DNA of 46,017 nt from an uncultured Prevotellaceae bacterium (GTDB lineage: Bacteria > Bacteroidota > Bacteroidia > Bacteroidales > Bacteroidaceae). Below, piece after piece: positions 24,185 through 33,391 of this stretch. How positions within the stretch are numbered: the stretch's first letter is position 1; each line of letters starts with the position of its first letter. The notes beneath the pieces were generated by a model. That model saw only the letters and a program-made list of their open reading frames with translations, was not told the DNA's origin and made no database searches. Both the position numbers and the translations under genes were made by a program. The DNA is taken from assembly GCA_902779745.1 (NCBI GenBank), contig CACZCT010000007.1, forward strand, positions 1-46,017. Direction: 5' to 3'.

Positions 24185-26506
24185 ATGAAGAAACTTCTCC
24201 TCATCATAGGAATACTGGTCGGGACACTCCATGCACATGCCGTGCTGAAGGAGAAAGACCTGCCACAGACATTGAAGATTCTCCGCTCGGAGCTGACGAC
24301 CTACCATCGTGAACTGACCCAGATGATGGAGATGAACAAGAAACAGAGCGAGGCAGTGAGAGACCAGTTGATCTCCACCATGAAGCTGTCCAACCAAAAC
24401 TCGCTGATGCTGTACTCGCAGAAACAGGAATATGTCTTCGACCTGACCTATGCCTGCCATGAGGCGACAGAGCAATACCATGCCTTCCAGCGGCAGAAGA
24501 TCCCCTTCAAGACCTTTTTAAACAAGACAGATGCGGATATCGCCCGCTACGACTCCCTGATCAACTCCCTGAAGGCGATGCCCATCCAGACATTGAGCGA
24601 CAAGGCGAAGATTGACCGCAGTGTCTGTCTGACACTCGCCACCAGCATCCGCAACTCCCTGAACGAGAACCGTTCCAACATGCAGGAGTATATCCGTTAT
24701 TACAAAACGACGGAACAGCGACTCTCCTACCTGAACGACTATGCCCATAAACGGTATAACGACATCCAGACCAGTATCTTCAAGAACGGGGACGACAGTT
24801 ATTTCAATATCCTGAAGAACTGGAAACGGCAATGGCAGATTACCAGTCGGACGGTGAGCAAGAAATACAAGCCCAGCGAGAACTCACAATGGGACAGTCG
24901 GTGGATCTTCGGACTTCTCATCACGATTATCATCTATGCCATCATCGCTTCCATCCTGAACTTCACCGTCATCCGCTATATCGTACCCAGGCGGTTCCGC
25001 ACGGAGGAGTTCATGAAGAAACGAACCTGTATCACACTTGCCACCACCACGGTCACCTTTGCCATCATCCTTGGCATTGCACTTGCCGTCGCCAACCAGA
25101 ATTTCATTATCATGGCATGTAACCTGCTGGTGAATTTCGCCTGGCTGATGGGCGTGATACTTATCTCATTACTGCTGCGCGTGAAGGGTGACCAGATCAG
25201 AAGCGCCTTCCGGATTTATACACCATTGCTGACAGTCAGCTTTATCGTTATTGTATACCGCATCATCCTGATACCCAGCGAACTAGTCAATATTACATTC
25301 CCTCCTGTCCTTCTTCTCTGCGCACTCTGGCAATGGAGCGTCATCAGGCGACATAAAAAGAACGTCCCGCGCTCGGACATGTTCTACAGTTATATTTCAC
25401 TGCTCGTCTTCATAGCGGCAGTCATCTGCTCATGGGCAGGATATACGCTGATGGCGGTACAGATGCTGATCTGGTGGACCATGCAACTCACCTGTATCCT
25501 TACCATTACCTGTGCTTTACAGTACCTCAAATATTACGGTATCAGGCACCGGTTGGCAGAGAAGCCCATCACCCAGACATGGGCATACCACCTGCTCTAT
25601 CAGGTGTTATTACCTATTGCCGGTGTTGCTTCCGTGATGCTCAGCATCTATTGGGCTGCCGATGTCTTCAATCTCAGCGACATCTGCTGGAAGATCTTCA
25701 ATACCGACTTCGTCGACCTGAAGAACTTAAGACTCAGCATCGTCTCCCTTGCCATTGTCGTCAGCCTGTGGTTCTTCTTCTCCTATGCTAGCAGGACCAT
25801 CCTCAAGTTCTTGCGGATGCATTACCAGATCAGCGACCCCACTACGGCGGCAAGCAAGGAAGTAATGGGCAGGAATGTCATTCAGGTACTGGTATGGGGA
25901 ATCTGGTTCCTCGTCACCATGAGCATCCTGAACATCTCCCTTGCCTGGCTGATGGTGGTAACGGGCGGTCTGTCGACAGGTATCGGTTTTGCCTCCAAGG
26001 ACATCATCGAGAACATCTACTACGGTATCACCCTGATGGCAGGACGCATCAAGGTGGGTGACTGGATACAGTTGGACGGCACGATGGGAAAGGTTACAAA
26101 AATCAGTTATACCTCAACGGTTGTCGAATCACTCTACGGAGAGGTCATCACTTTCCAGAACTCCCAGCTCTTTACGAAGAACTACAAGAACCTCACCCGC
26201 AACCATGGCTATGTGCTTGCCGTCATCAAATACGGCGTCGCCTATGGAAGCAATCTCCAGCAGGTCATCGAACTGGTAGACAGTGCCGTCAACAAGATGA
26301 AGCATAAGTGGATCGACAAATCGAAGAAGGCAAAGTCCGTGGTCGGAGAATTGTCAGACTCTGGCATCAACCTAAAGATGTTCGTATGGGCCGATGCCCC
26401 CAAGCAGTCATACGTCATCAGTGATGTATTGAACACCATTTATGACACACTTCGTCAAAACAACATCGAGATTCCCTTCCCACAACAGGATATACATATC
26501 AAATAA
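24185..26506 (+). CDS. Large MscS-family mechanosensitive ion channel
   Basis: A 773-residue membrane protein. It starts with a signal peptide (KKLLLIIGILVGTLHAHA) and a periplasmic alpha-helical region to about residue 235, rich in Gln/Lys/Asn. Roughly ten hydrophobic helices follow between 240 and 610 (e.g. WIFGLLITIIIYAIIASILNF, TTTVTFAIILGIALAVA, LSIVSLAIVVSLWFFFSYA). The MscS core begins near 570: ISLAWLMVVTGGLSTGIGFA is the pore helix (TM3) with Gly/Ala packing, followed by KDIIENIYYGITLMAGRIKVGDWIQLDG, VTKISYTSTVVES and VITFQNSQLFTKNYKNLTRN of the beta domain, and a C-terminal alpha/beta domain to 773. It probably opens under hypo-osmotic membrane tension; multi-TM versions like this resemble MscK/YbdG-type channels. 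Lies just before the envelope operon but has its own promoter. Confidence 0.93.
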   Translation: MKKLLLIIGILVGTLHAHAVLKEKDLPQTLKILRSELTTYHRELTQMMEMNKKQSEAVRDQLISTMKLSNQNSLMLYSQKQEYVFDLTYACHEATEQYHAFQRQKIPFKTFLNKTDADIARYDSLINSLKAMPIQTLSDKAKIDRSVCLTLATSIRNSLNENRSNMQEYIRYYKTTEQRLSYLNDYAHKRYNDIQTSIFKNGDDSYFNILKNWKRQWQITSRTVSKKYKPSENSQWDSRWIFGLLITIIIYAIIASILNFTVIRYIVPRRFRTEEFMKKRTCITLATTTVTFAIILGIALAVANQNFIIMACNLLVNFAWLMGVILISLLLRVKGDQIRSAFRIYTPLLTVSFIVIVYRIILIPSELVNITFPPVLLLCALWQWSVIRRHKKNVPRSDMFYSYISLLVFIAAVICSWAGYTLMAVQMLIWWTMQLTCILTITCALQYLKYYGIRHRLAEKPITQTWAYHLLYQVLLPIAGVASVMLSIYWAADVFNLSDICWKIFNTDFVDLKNLRLSIVSLAIVVSLWFFFSYASRTILKFLRMHYQISDPTTAASKEVMGRNVIQVLVWGIWFLVTMSILNISLAWLMVVTGGLSTGIGFASKDIIENIYYGITLMAGRIKVGDWIQLDGTMGKVTKISYTSTVVESLYGEVITFQNSQLFTKNYKNLTRNHGYVLAVIKYGVAYGSNLQQVIELVDSAVNKMKHKWIDKSKKAKSVVGELSDSGINLKMFVWADAPKQSYVISDVLNTIYDTLRQNNIEIPFPQQDIHIK

Positions 26507-26545
26507 GAGACTTTTACCATATTTAATACAAAATTGTACGCTTTT

Positions 26546-26577
26546 CTTGCAGGTATGGAAGTTTTTTTCTACCTTTG
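26546..26577 (+). promoter_or_regulatory. Promoter of the kdsA operon
   Basis: CTTG (26546-26549), 20-base spacer, TACCTTTG (26570-26577) followed by CAA. It is 26 bases upstream of the kdsA ATG and would drive the five-gene envelope operon. Confidence 0.75.
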
Positions 26578-26603
26578 CAAGGAAATAGGGTCATATTATA
26601 AAT

Positions 26604-27356
26604 ATGAAAAGTACGATTATCGCAGGACCATGTGTCATTGAATCCGCAGAACTGCTCGATACCGTTGCAGCGAAATTGGTGGATATTAATCAGAGACAGG
26701 GAACTGACATTATATTCAAGGCTTCTTTCGACAAAGCCAACCGCACTTCCATCAACTCTTTCCGTGGCCCAGGCATAGACCATGGACTACTAATGTTGAG
26801 CGATATCAAGCAGAAATACGGATTGCGTATTTTGACGGACATCCATGAGGCCTGGCAGGCAGTGCCTGTCGGACAAGTGGTGGATGTACTTCAGATTCCT
26901 GCCTTCCTCTGTCGGCAGACAGACCTGCTCATCGCTGCGGCAAAGACAGGCAAGACAGTGAATATCAAGAAGGCACAGTTTCTGAGCGGACAGGACATGC
27001 GCTATCCCGTTGAGAAAGCAAGAGAGGCCGGAGCCAAAGAGGTGTGGCTGACAGAACGCGGCAACATGATGGGGTATAACAATCTGGTGGTAGACTTCCG
27101 TAATATCCCGGATATGCTAGAATTGGTACCCACCGTCATCATGGACTGCACCCATAGCGTACAACGCCCTGGCGGAGCAAACGGGAAGACGGGAGGAGAC
27201 CGCAGATATGTGCCGCAGATGGCGCTTGCCGCCAAAGCATTTGGGGCTACAGGATGGTTCTTTGAAGTCCACCCTACTCCTGATCAGGGACTCAGCGATG
27301 CCGCTAACATGCTGGAACTGGACAAACTGGAAACACTCATAGAGAAATTAATATAA
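26604..27356 (+). CDS. kdsA: 3-deoxy-8-phosphooctulonate synthase (Kdo-8-P synthase)
   Basis: Condenses arabinose 5-phosphate with phosphoenolpyruvate to make Kdo-8-phosphate for the lipopolysaccharide inner core. The 250-residue TIM-barrel protein has IIAGPCVIES (residues 5-14), where the Cys marks the metal-dependent class, whereas the metal-independent Escherichia coli-type has Asn; then FKASFDKANRTS (substrate-binding Lys/Arg), GLRILTDIHE, LQIPAFLCRQTDLL, VNIKKAQFLSG, LTERG, and the DCTHSVQRPGG and FEVHPTPDQGLSD metal and PEP sites. It is about 20-30 residues shorter than many homologues at the N-terminus; no better upstream start is seen, and the promoter at 26546-26577 lies directly upstream. 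First gene of an envelope operon, 41 bases before kdsD. Confidence 0.95.
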   Translation: MKSTIIAGPCVIESAELLDTVAAKLVDINQRQGTDIIFKASFDKANRTSINSFRGPGIDHGLLMLSDIKQKYGLRILTDIHEAWQAVPVGQVVDVLQIPAFLCRQTDLLIAAAKTGKTVNIKKAQFLSGQDMRYPVEKAREAGAKEVWLTERGNMMGYNNLVVDFRNIPDMLELVPTVIMDCTHSVQRPGGANGKTGGDRRYVPQMALAAKAFGATGWFFEVHPTPDQGLSDAANMLELDKLETLIEKLI

Positions 27357-27363
27357 AACAATT

Positions 27364-27391
27364 AGGAACTATATTCACTATAGGAACTATA
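27364..27391 (+). repeat. Direct repeat AGGAACTATA x2 in kdsA-kdsD gap
   Basis: Two identical 10-bp copies (27364-27373 and 27382-27391), 18 bases apart, separated by TTCACTAT; the second ends six bases before the kdsD start. The unit resembles the ATGAACT array upstream of pgk. Confidence 0.6.
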
Positions 27392-27397
27392 AAAAAT

Positions 27398-28345
27398 ATG
27401 ACGACAAAGGAAAACGCCATACAGTGCATCCAGGATGAGGCACAAGCCGTGCTTGATCTGACATCCCAGATTGACGACAACTTCGACAAGGCTGTCGAAT
27501 TAATCATGCATTGTCATGGCAAGGTCATTGTGACAGGAGTCGGAAAGAGCGGTCACATCGGAGCAAAGATTGCTGCCACCTTAGCCTCTACCGGAACCCC
27601 CTCCTTTTTCATCAATCCCTTGGATGTATTCCACGGTGATCTGGGAGTCATGGCAAAAGGAGATGTCGTCATTGCCATATCCTATTCCGGACAGACAGAC
27701 GAATTATTACGTTTTATCCCCATGGTACTTCACATGGAGATTCCCATCATTGCTATGAGCGGCAATCCGCAATCCCTATTGGCAAAATATTCCACCTGCC
27801 ATCTTAACGTCAGCGTGAGAAAAGAGGCATGTCCGCTGAATCTGGCTCCTACCAGTAGCACAACAGCGACACTGGTGATGGGGGACGCACTTGCCATTGC
27901 CCTGATGAACAAGCGTCATTTCCAACCTCAGGATTTCGCCCAGTTCCATCCTGGCGGCGAACTGGGCAAGCGACTGCTTACCACAGCACAAGATGTCATG
28001 ATTACAGAGAACCTTCCGCTACTGGGGCCGGAAATGCATCTGGGCGAAGCCATCATCCTTGTCAGCAAGGGGAAATTAGGACTGGGCGTTGCCATCGAGA
28101 ACGATTGTATTGCCGGTATCATCACAGACGGAGACATCCGTCGTGCCATGGAGCGATGGGAAGCAGAGTTCTTCGACCGAACGGTCAGGGATATCATGAC
28201 CCAGACACCTAAAATGGTGACACCGCAGACAAAGATCTCCGAAATACAGAAAATCATGAATCAACATAAGATACACAACGTTCTGGTATCCGATGACCAC
28301 AAAAAACTATTGGGTATTGTTGACCGTTATGCATGTATCCTCTAA
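27398..28345 (+). CDS. kdsD: Arabinose-5-phosphate isomerase (KpsF/GutQ family)
   Basis: Interconverts ribulose 5-phosphate and arabinose 5-phosphate, supplying kdsA. The 315-residue protein has an N-terminal SIS domain (GKVIVTGVGKSGHIGAKIAATLASTGTPS near 44-72, VVIAISYSGQTDELL near 89, LAPTSSTTATLVMGDALAIAL near 148) and two CBS repeats (about 205-258 and 270-315). The SIS-linker motif FHPGGELGKRL is intact. It forms a unit with kdsA, 41 bases upstream. It ends in LGIVDRYACIL; the regulator starts 19 bases later. The pairing of kdsA with kdsD makes the assignment to the Kdo pathway firm. Confidence 0.94.
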   Translation: MTTKENAIQCIQDEAQAVLDLTSQIDDNFDKAVELIMHCHGKVIVTGVGKSGHIGAKIAATLASTGTPSFFINPLDVFHGDLGVMAKGDVVIAISYSGQTDELLRFIPMVLHMEIPIIAMSGNPQSLLAKYSTCHLNVSVRKEACPLNLAPTSSTTATLVMGDALAIALMNKRHFQPQDFAQFHPGGELGKRLLTTAQDVMITENLPLLGPEMHLGEAIILVSKGKLGLGVAIENDCIAGIITDGDIRRAMERWEAEFFDRTVRDIMTQTPKMVTPQTKISEIQKIMNQHKIHNVLVSDDHKKLLGIVDRYACIL

Positions 28346-28364
28346 CAAGAAAAACAGACAGGCT

Positions 28365-31300
28365 ATGAAAGGACTGAAAAAAATACTGATGGTGTTGATG
28401 CTTGCGCTACCGCTGGCAGCAGCAGGTGTCTACCTTTTTAAAACGCTGGACATCAAGGATGGACTTACCAGCAGTCAGATTAACTGTATCTTGAAAGACG
28501 GTCGCGGCTATATCTGGTTTGGAACACCTGCCGGACTCTACCGCTATGACGGCTATACTTTCAAATACTTCCAAAGTAACTCACAAGACGGGTCTTCCCT
28601 GTCTGACAGTTATATTATCAGCATGCAGGAGGCCCTTGACGGCAATCTTTGGATACAGACATCAGCAGGCTATTGCGTCTATCATCCCCAAACGGAGACC
28701 TTTGAGCGCGACATGAAACAAGTCTTTGCCAGAATGGGTATAGAGGGACAACCGAACGTAGTCTTCTTTGACCGCCACAAGAACTTATGGGCATCTATTC
28801 CCAACAAGGGAGTCGTTGCCTATAACATGCAGCAACAACTACTTTATGAGTTCGGGTATACCGATGACAGTCACGGCGTACCCCAAGGCTCTATCTGCTC
28901 TATCGGAGAATGTCGCGACGGTGCCATCATCGTTTATGAAGACGGCAGGATGGTTTGCTGCGATATCATGCACCAGCAGCATACCGTGTGGGCAACAGAC
29001 CTGATTGCCCAGCAGCACCTCCGCAAAAGTGCTACCCTGAAAGTTTATGCCGACCAGGCTGATAACATCTGGCTATATGGTCAGGGAACTTTGATGTTCT
29101 ACAACAAGAACACCAACGTATGGGACACGGCTATTGGTAACAGCCTAGGACTCACGGGTGTTGCCGTAGACCATAGTGTCAACGGCATGGCCGGAGACCG
29201 AAGCGGGAACATCTGGATAGGTACCGACCGCACAGGACTTATCCGTATGAATGTCGACTCCCATGAAATGGAAGTTGTACAACCACATGATGGCAGAAAC
29301 AATCAGATGGCACAGGAAATAATCGGCATTCAAAGCGTCTATGTAGATGACACTGATTTGTTGTGGGTGGGAACAGAGAAATCCGGAGTCGCCTTCTATG
29401 GTGACAATATCTATAAGTTCCAATCGTCTTTTTTAGGAGATGTAACTGCCATAGCGGAAGATGCAAATGGAACGGTCTGGTATGGAACAAGTGACAAGGG
29501 AGTCCTGGGTTTCGAAGGTACGTTGGCAAGCCAGAAAGTGTCCTGCATGGAAACGACAACGGACGGAAGTCTCTGGGTTGGTTCCCGCCAAAACGGACTG
29601 ACCCGTATTCAGGGAGGTACATCGCGTATTTTCTCTGCTGTCCGCGACAGTATGAAGACATTGATTGACGACCACGTCAATGCACTGGCAAAAGATAAGA
29701 GCGGGAATCTGTGGATTGCCACGAACGGAGGCTTACAGGTATATAACCCGAAGATGAACACCTTCTCATCCTATACCCGTGAGAATGGCATGTTGAATAC
29801 CAACAATATCACCTGTCTGTTCTACGGAAAGAACAACATCTTGCTGATTGGTACGTCAGAAGGATTGATGATACTGAATCTGTCGGACAGGAAAAAGACC
29901 ATCCTGACAGGTAACTCTACCAATCTCAAGACATTCACCAACAACTATATCACCCAAGTATATGAAGACTCTCGCGGACTTATCTGGGTAGGAACCCGTG
30001 AAGGATTAAATGTCCTGAATGTAGCGAATGACTCTTTGAACTATATCACGAAAAAGGATGGACTTTGTAATAATTCCATCTGTGGTATTACAGAGGACAG
30101 AAGCGGTAATATGTGGGTAACGACCAGTAATGGAGTCAGCCGTATCGTCGTTCAACGTAACCGTCAGGAGGGAACTTTCGGATATGGTCTTTACAATTAT
30201 GATACCAAAGACGGCCTGCAAAGCAACGAGTTCAATACCGGGGCTATCCTGACGAAATCTGACGGCTCTGTGCTTTTAGGCGGTCTCTTTGGTGTCAACT
30301 GGGTTCGAGCCGGACGGAAAGAGGATCAAAGTTCCCTTCCTCGTGTGATGCTTACCCAATTGTTTATTGGAGAAGAGGAAATCATGGTAGGACATGATTA
30401 TAACGGGAATGTCATATTGCCTCAAGCACTCAACGAGAGCAACAGAATCACCTTAAAGAACAGACAGAATACTTTTACCATTAAGTTTGCCGCAGGAAAC
30501 TATAACCAGGGAGAGCGTTTGCAGTTCATGTACTGGATGGAAGGCCTGGAATATGACTGGCGTAATGGGGACGCTTTGTTGCATGGTGTCAGATTCCGTA
30601 ACTTAGGTAGCGGGAAATATACCCTGCACGTGAAAGCTGTGAGTGCCGACGGTGCAGTCAGCAACCAGGAACGTAAACTGGAAATCACCATCGAACGTCC
30701 ATGGTGGTTGACATGGTGGATGCTTTCCGTTTATGTCCTTCTAGCCATTATCGTTCTTATTTTGTGGCGCTATGGTTACAAGAAGGTGAGAAACTTCATG
30801 ACAAGGAAGCGCACCGTTGTCGATGAACTGAAACGCCAGCGTGAGGAAATCAAGTTAACCAGTGACGAGCTCCGCCAGCCAATGGCTCGTATGACGACGA
30901 TCATCGGCAACCTTGCGGAGAAAGAAAGTGATCTGGAAGGCAGAGAGCAGTTGAACTCCCTCCATTTCCAGATGTTACAGATCATTACCCGTATTTCAGA
31001 GATGCAGACAATTCTGGAGAATCCAGAGGCAAAAGCAGAATCTACTGCAAAAGACCGTATGGAACTGAATGATCAGGGAGAAATCACATTACCGTCTCTT
31101 GCCACCTCTGAGTTGACTGCGAAGATTCAGCCTTTGCGACTCGACAAGAAGACCCAGAAGTTCAATGTCGTATTCATTGACAGCAACCGAGAGTTCAATA
31201 CATTCATGAACGCTCATCTGCGCGAGGTCTATGACTTCCATGTCTATGACGACATTCGACTAGCTATTCCAGATATTGAGGCCATGAAAGCTGATCTGGT

Positions 31301-32126
31301 TATCTGTAAGCAAGCCATGAAGCACATGACTGGTAGTGAGCTGTGCAACAAGCTGAAGTCTGACTCCATGACACATAAAATTAAATTCGTACTGATGACA
31401 GATTCCGTCTTGACACCAGAGATGATGAAGGAAATGAATATCACCCTGGCGGCAGACGATTACCTTGCAAAACCATTCAATGTACAAGAAGCTGTCATGC
31501 GATTTAACAAACTAATGGGATTAGGTCCTATCGAAATGGAACAAAATACCATTGAGGGTCGTGAGACACGTATGCTTGAAGGACATAATGCAAGTATGAC
31601 AACAGCAACCATGGTATATGACGACGATGTCATACCCAACCAAAGTAATACCGAGTCAACGAGTGAAGAGCCCGCTGTAGAAAAACAAGAGGCCCAGACA
31701 CAGCAGAAATCCGCAGAACAGGCTAAGGAGAACGAACTCATGACACAATTCTACGGTGAGGACGAGACCATCGGCAACTACTCCATGAGTAGCATGATGG
31801 ACCGTCAGTTAATGAAGAACGTAGAGCAGTATGTCCTTCAGAATATGAGCCGTGGACAAATCAGCCTGGAAGAGATGGCATCAGTAATGGGAATGGGACG
31901 TGTTGCCTTCTTCCATAAAATTCGTAACATTACGACAAAGACGCCAGCAGAGATCGTTCGTGAAATCCGACTCAAGCATGCTTGTGTACTCTTAACAAAG
32001 ACAAACATTAACATGAGTGAGCTTGCCATTAATATCGGATTCTCTACAGCGGAGAATTTCATTAACATCTTCAAGGAGAAGTTTGGAATGACTCCACTTG
32101 AATATCGTCTTAAGAACAAAAAGTAA
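28365..32126 (+). CDS. Transmembrane propeller regulator: degenerate hybrid two-component protein with AraC output
   Basis: A 1253-residue protein built like a Bacteroidetes hybrid two-component system but lacking phosphorelay chemistry. Residues 1-20: signal/anchor helix. About 25-660: two-component-type propeller repeats (GRGYIWFGTPAGLYRYD, RSGNIWIGTDRTGLIR, SGNLWIATNGGLQVYN, RGLIWVGTREGLNVLN). About 710-776: Y_Y_Y-type domain. About 782-802: transmembrane helix. About 820-885: dimerisation-helix-like segment with TSDELRQPMARM, where the canonical phospho-His (SHELRTP) is Asp834. No N, G1 or G2 box follows, so the ATPase domain is missing. About 932-1041: receiver-like domain with FIDSN, Lys982 at the phospho-Asp position (DLVICKQ), Thr1012 and Lys1036 retained. 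About 1062-1140: acidic Gln/Glu/Thr linker. About 1156-1250: intact AraC HTH. Start ATG 28365 is chosen over an earlier one overlapping kdsD. Confidence 0.9.
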   Translation: MKGLKKILMVLMLALPLAAAGVYLFKTLDIKDGLTSSQINCILKDGRGYIWFGTPAGLYRYDGYTFKYFQSNSQDGSSLSDSYIISMQEALDGNLWIQTSAGYCVYHPQTETFERDMKQVFARMGIEGQPNVVFFDRHKNLWASIPNKGVVAYNMQQQLLYEFGYTDDSHGVPQGSICSIGECRDGAIIVYEDGRMVCCDIMHQQHTVWATDLIAQQHLRKSATLKVYADQADNIWLYGQGTLMFYNKNTNVWDTAIGNSLGLTGVAVDHSVNGMAGDRSGNIWIGTDRTGLIRMNVDSHEMEVVQPHDGRNNQMAQEIIGIQSVYVDDTDLLWVGTEKSGVAFYGDNIYKFQSSFLGDVTAIAEDANGTVWYGTSDKGVLGFEGTLASQKVSCMETTTDGSLWVGSRQNGLTRIQGGTSRIFSAVRDSMKTLIDDHVNALAKDKSGNLWIATNGGLQVYNPKMNTFSSYTRENGMLNTNNITCLFYGKNNILLIGTSEGLMILNLSDRKKTILTGNSTNLKTFTNNYITQVYEDSRGLIWVGTREGLNVLNVANDSLNYITKKDGLCNNSICGITEDRSGNMWVTTSNGVSRIVVQRNRQEGTFGYGLYNYDTKDGLQSNEFNTGAILTKSDGSVLLGGLFGVNWVRAGRKEDQSSLPRVMLTQLFIGEEEIMVGHDYNGNVILPQALNESNRITLKNRQNTFTIKFAAGNYNQGERLQFMYWMEGLEYDWRNGDALLHGVRFRNLGSGKYTLHVKAVSADGAVSNQERKLEITIERPWWLTWWMLSVYVLLAIIVLILWRYGYKKVRNFMTRKRTVVDELKRQREEIKLTSDELRQPMARMTTIIGNLAEKESDLEGREQLNSLHFQMLQIITRISEMQTILENPEAKAESTAKDRMELNDQGEITLPSLATSELTAKIQPLRLDKKTQKFNVVFIDSNREFNTFMNAHLREVYDFHVYDDIRLAIPDIEAMKADLVICKQAMKHMTGSELCNKLKSDSMTHKIKFVLMTDSVLTPEMMKEMNITLAADDYLAKPFNVQEAVMRFNKLMGLGPIEMEQNTIEGRETRMLEGHNASMTTATMVYDDDVIPNQSNTESTSEEPAVEKQEAQTQQKSAEQAKENELMTQFYGEDETIGNYSMSSMMDRQLMKNVEQYVLQNMSRGQISLEEMASVMGMGRVAFFHKIRNITTKTPAEIVREIRLKHACVLLTKTNINMSELAINIGFSTAENFINIFKEKFGMTPLEYRLKNKK

Positions 32127-32127
32127 C

Positions 32128-33387
32128 ATGCTGCGAACATTATTCATCGCATTATTAATCCTCATCCTACAACCAGCGGGCGCTCAGACGAGTGACTCGC
32201 TGATTGTTCATACATTACGTTCCAAAAAAACCGTATTCTCCAATGACAACTCGGTGACACTCCTCATGTCGGGACAGGAGAAATTCGACGACATGTTCCG
32301 TGCCATCCGTCAGGCAAAGAGCAGTGTACATCTGGAGTATTTCAATTTCCGCAATGACTCTATTGCCTCCTTACTCTTCGACATCCTTCGGGAGAAACGG
32401 AAAGAGGGTGTGGAAATCCGTGCCATGTTCGACGGTTTCGGCAATGACTCCAACAATCAGCCACTGAAGAAATACCACCTGAAAGCATTACGGGACGACA
32501 GTATTCAAATCGTAGAATACGAACCCATCCGTTTCCCCTGGATTAATAAGATCTTCGGACGCGATCATCGGAAGATAGTCGTGATTGACGGACAGATTGC
32601 CTATACAGGAGGGATGAACGTTGCTGATTACTATATCAAAGGTACGGAACAAGTCGGCGAGTGGCGTGACATGCACTGTCGTATTGAGGGGGATGCCGTC
32701 AATGAACTACAGAAGATATTCATAAGGATATGGAATCGGACAACAGGTGAGAACGTACATGGTATGAAATACTATCGCGGCGGCACCTTGACTAAATTCG
32801 AGGGACTGAAGCCTGACACCACCTCTACTGCAGGCAAGAAAATGGTGGGTATCATCACCCGAGAGCCTCATCGGACGCCATCCATTATGCGTGACTTCTA
32901 CATCAGTGCCATTGACCAGGCACAAGATTCTATCAAGATCATCAACCCCTATTTCACCCTTATTCCGAGTGTCACCCGTGCCCTGACCAGAGCACTCAAA
33001 CGAGGGGTGAAAGTGGAGATTATGCAGTCAGCAAAGAGCGATATTCCCCTGACTCCTGACTGTGCCTATTATCAGGCACATAAGCTCATGAAGCGCGGGG
33101 CTATTATCTGGATGTACAAGCCTGGTTTCCATCACTCCAAAATCATGATGGTAGACGGACGGTTTTGTACGATAGGCAGTACGAATCTGGATGCCCGCAG
33201 TCTGAAATGTGATTTCGAGCAGAATGCCGTTATCATCGACCAAGCGACAACTCGTGAACTGGATGACATGTTTGCCCGGGACACCGAAAAATGTTTCCTC
33301 CTGACTCCTGAGTCATGGGACCAGTTCCGTACAGGCTGGCAGAAATTCCGCGGATGGTTTGCCCATTTGTTAGCTCCCTTCCTATAA
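32128..33387 (+). CDS. Phospholipase D-superfamily protein, cardiolipin synthase-like
   Basis: A 419-residue protein with an N-terminal hydrophobic export signal (MLRTLFIALLILILQPAGAQ) in place of the two transmembrane helices of classical ClsA, suggesting a periplasmic enzyme. Two HKD motifs are intact: RDHRKIVVIDGQIAYTGGMN near 144-163 and HHSKIMMVDGRFCTIGSTN near 334-353, each with His, Lys and Asp plus the downstream Gly/Asn. VHLEYFNF and INPYFTLIPS also fit cardiolipin synthases. Likely reaction: joining two phosphatidylglycerols or another phosphatidyl transfer. Start at 32128 is 1 base after the regulator stop (TAACATG); an earlier ATG (32098) lies inside the regulator gene. Third enzyme of the envelope operon. 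Confidence 0.9.
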   Translation: MLRTLFIALLILILQPAGAQTSDSLIVHTLRSKKTVFSNDNSVTLLMSGQEKFDDMFRAIRQAKSSVHLEYFNFRNDSIASLLFDILREKRKEGVEIRAMFDGFGNDSNNQPLKKYHLKALRDDSIQIVEYEPIRFPWINKIFGRDHRKIVVIDGQIAYTGGMNVADYYIKGTEQVGEWRDMHCRIEGDAVNELQKIFIRIWNRTTGENVHGMKYYRGGTLTKFEGLKPDTTSTAGKKMVGIITREPHRTPSIMRDFYISAIDQAQDSIKIINPYFTLIPSVTRALTRALKRGVKVEIMQSAKSDIPLTPDCAYYQAHKLMKRGAIIWMYKPGFHHSKIMMVDGRFCTIGSTNLDARSLKCDFEQNAVIIDQATTRELDDMFARDTEKCFLLTPESWDQFRTGWQKFRGWFAHLLAPFL

Positions 33388-33391
33388 CACT

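Noticed and set aside
28290-28370. Truncation or frameshift at the kdsD end
   Set aside because: The second CBS repeat is nearly full length and the ending is plausible for the family; the overlap disappears when the regulator start is placed at 28365.
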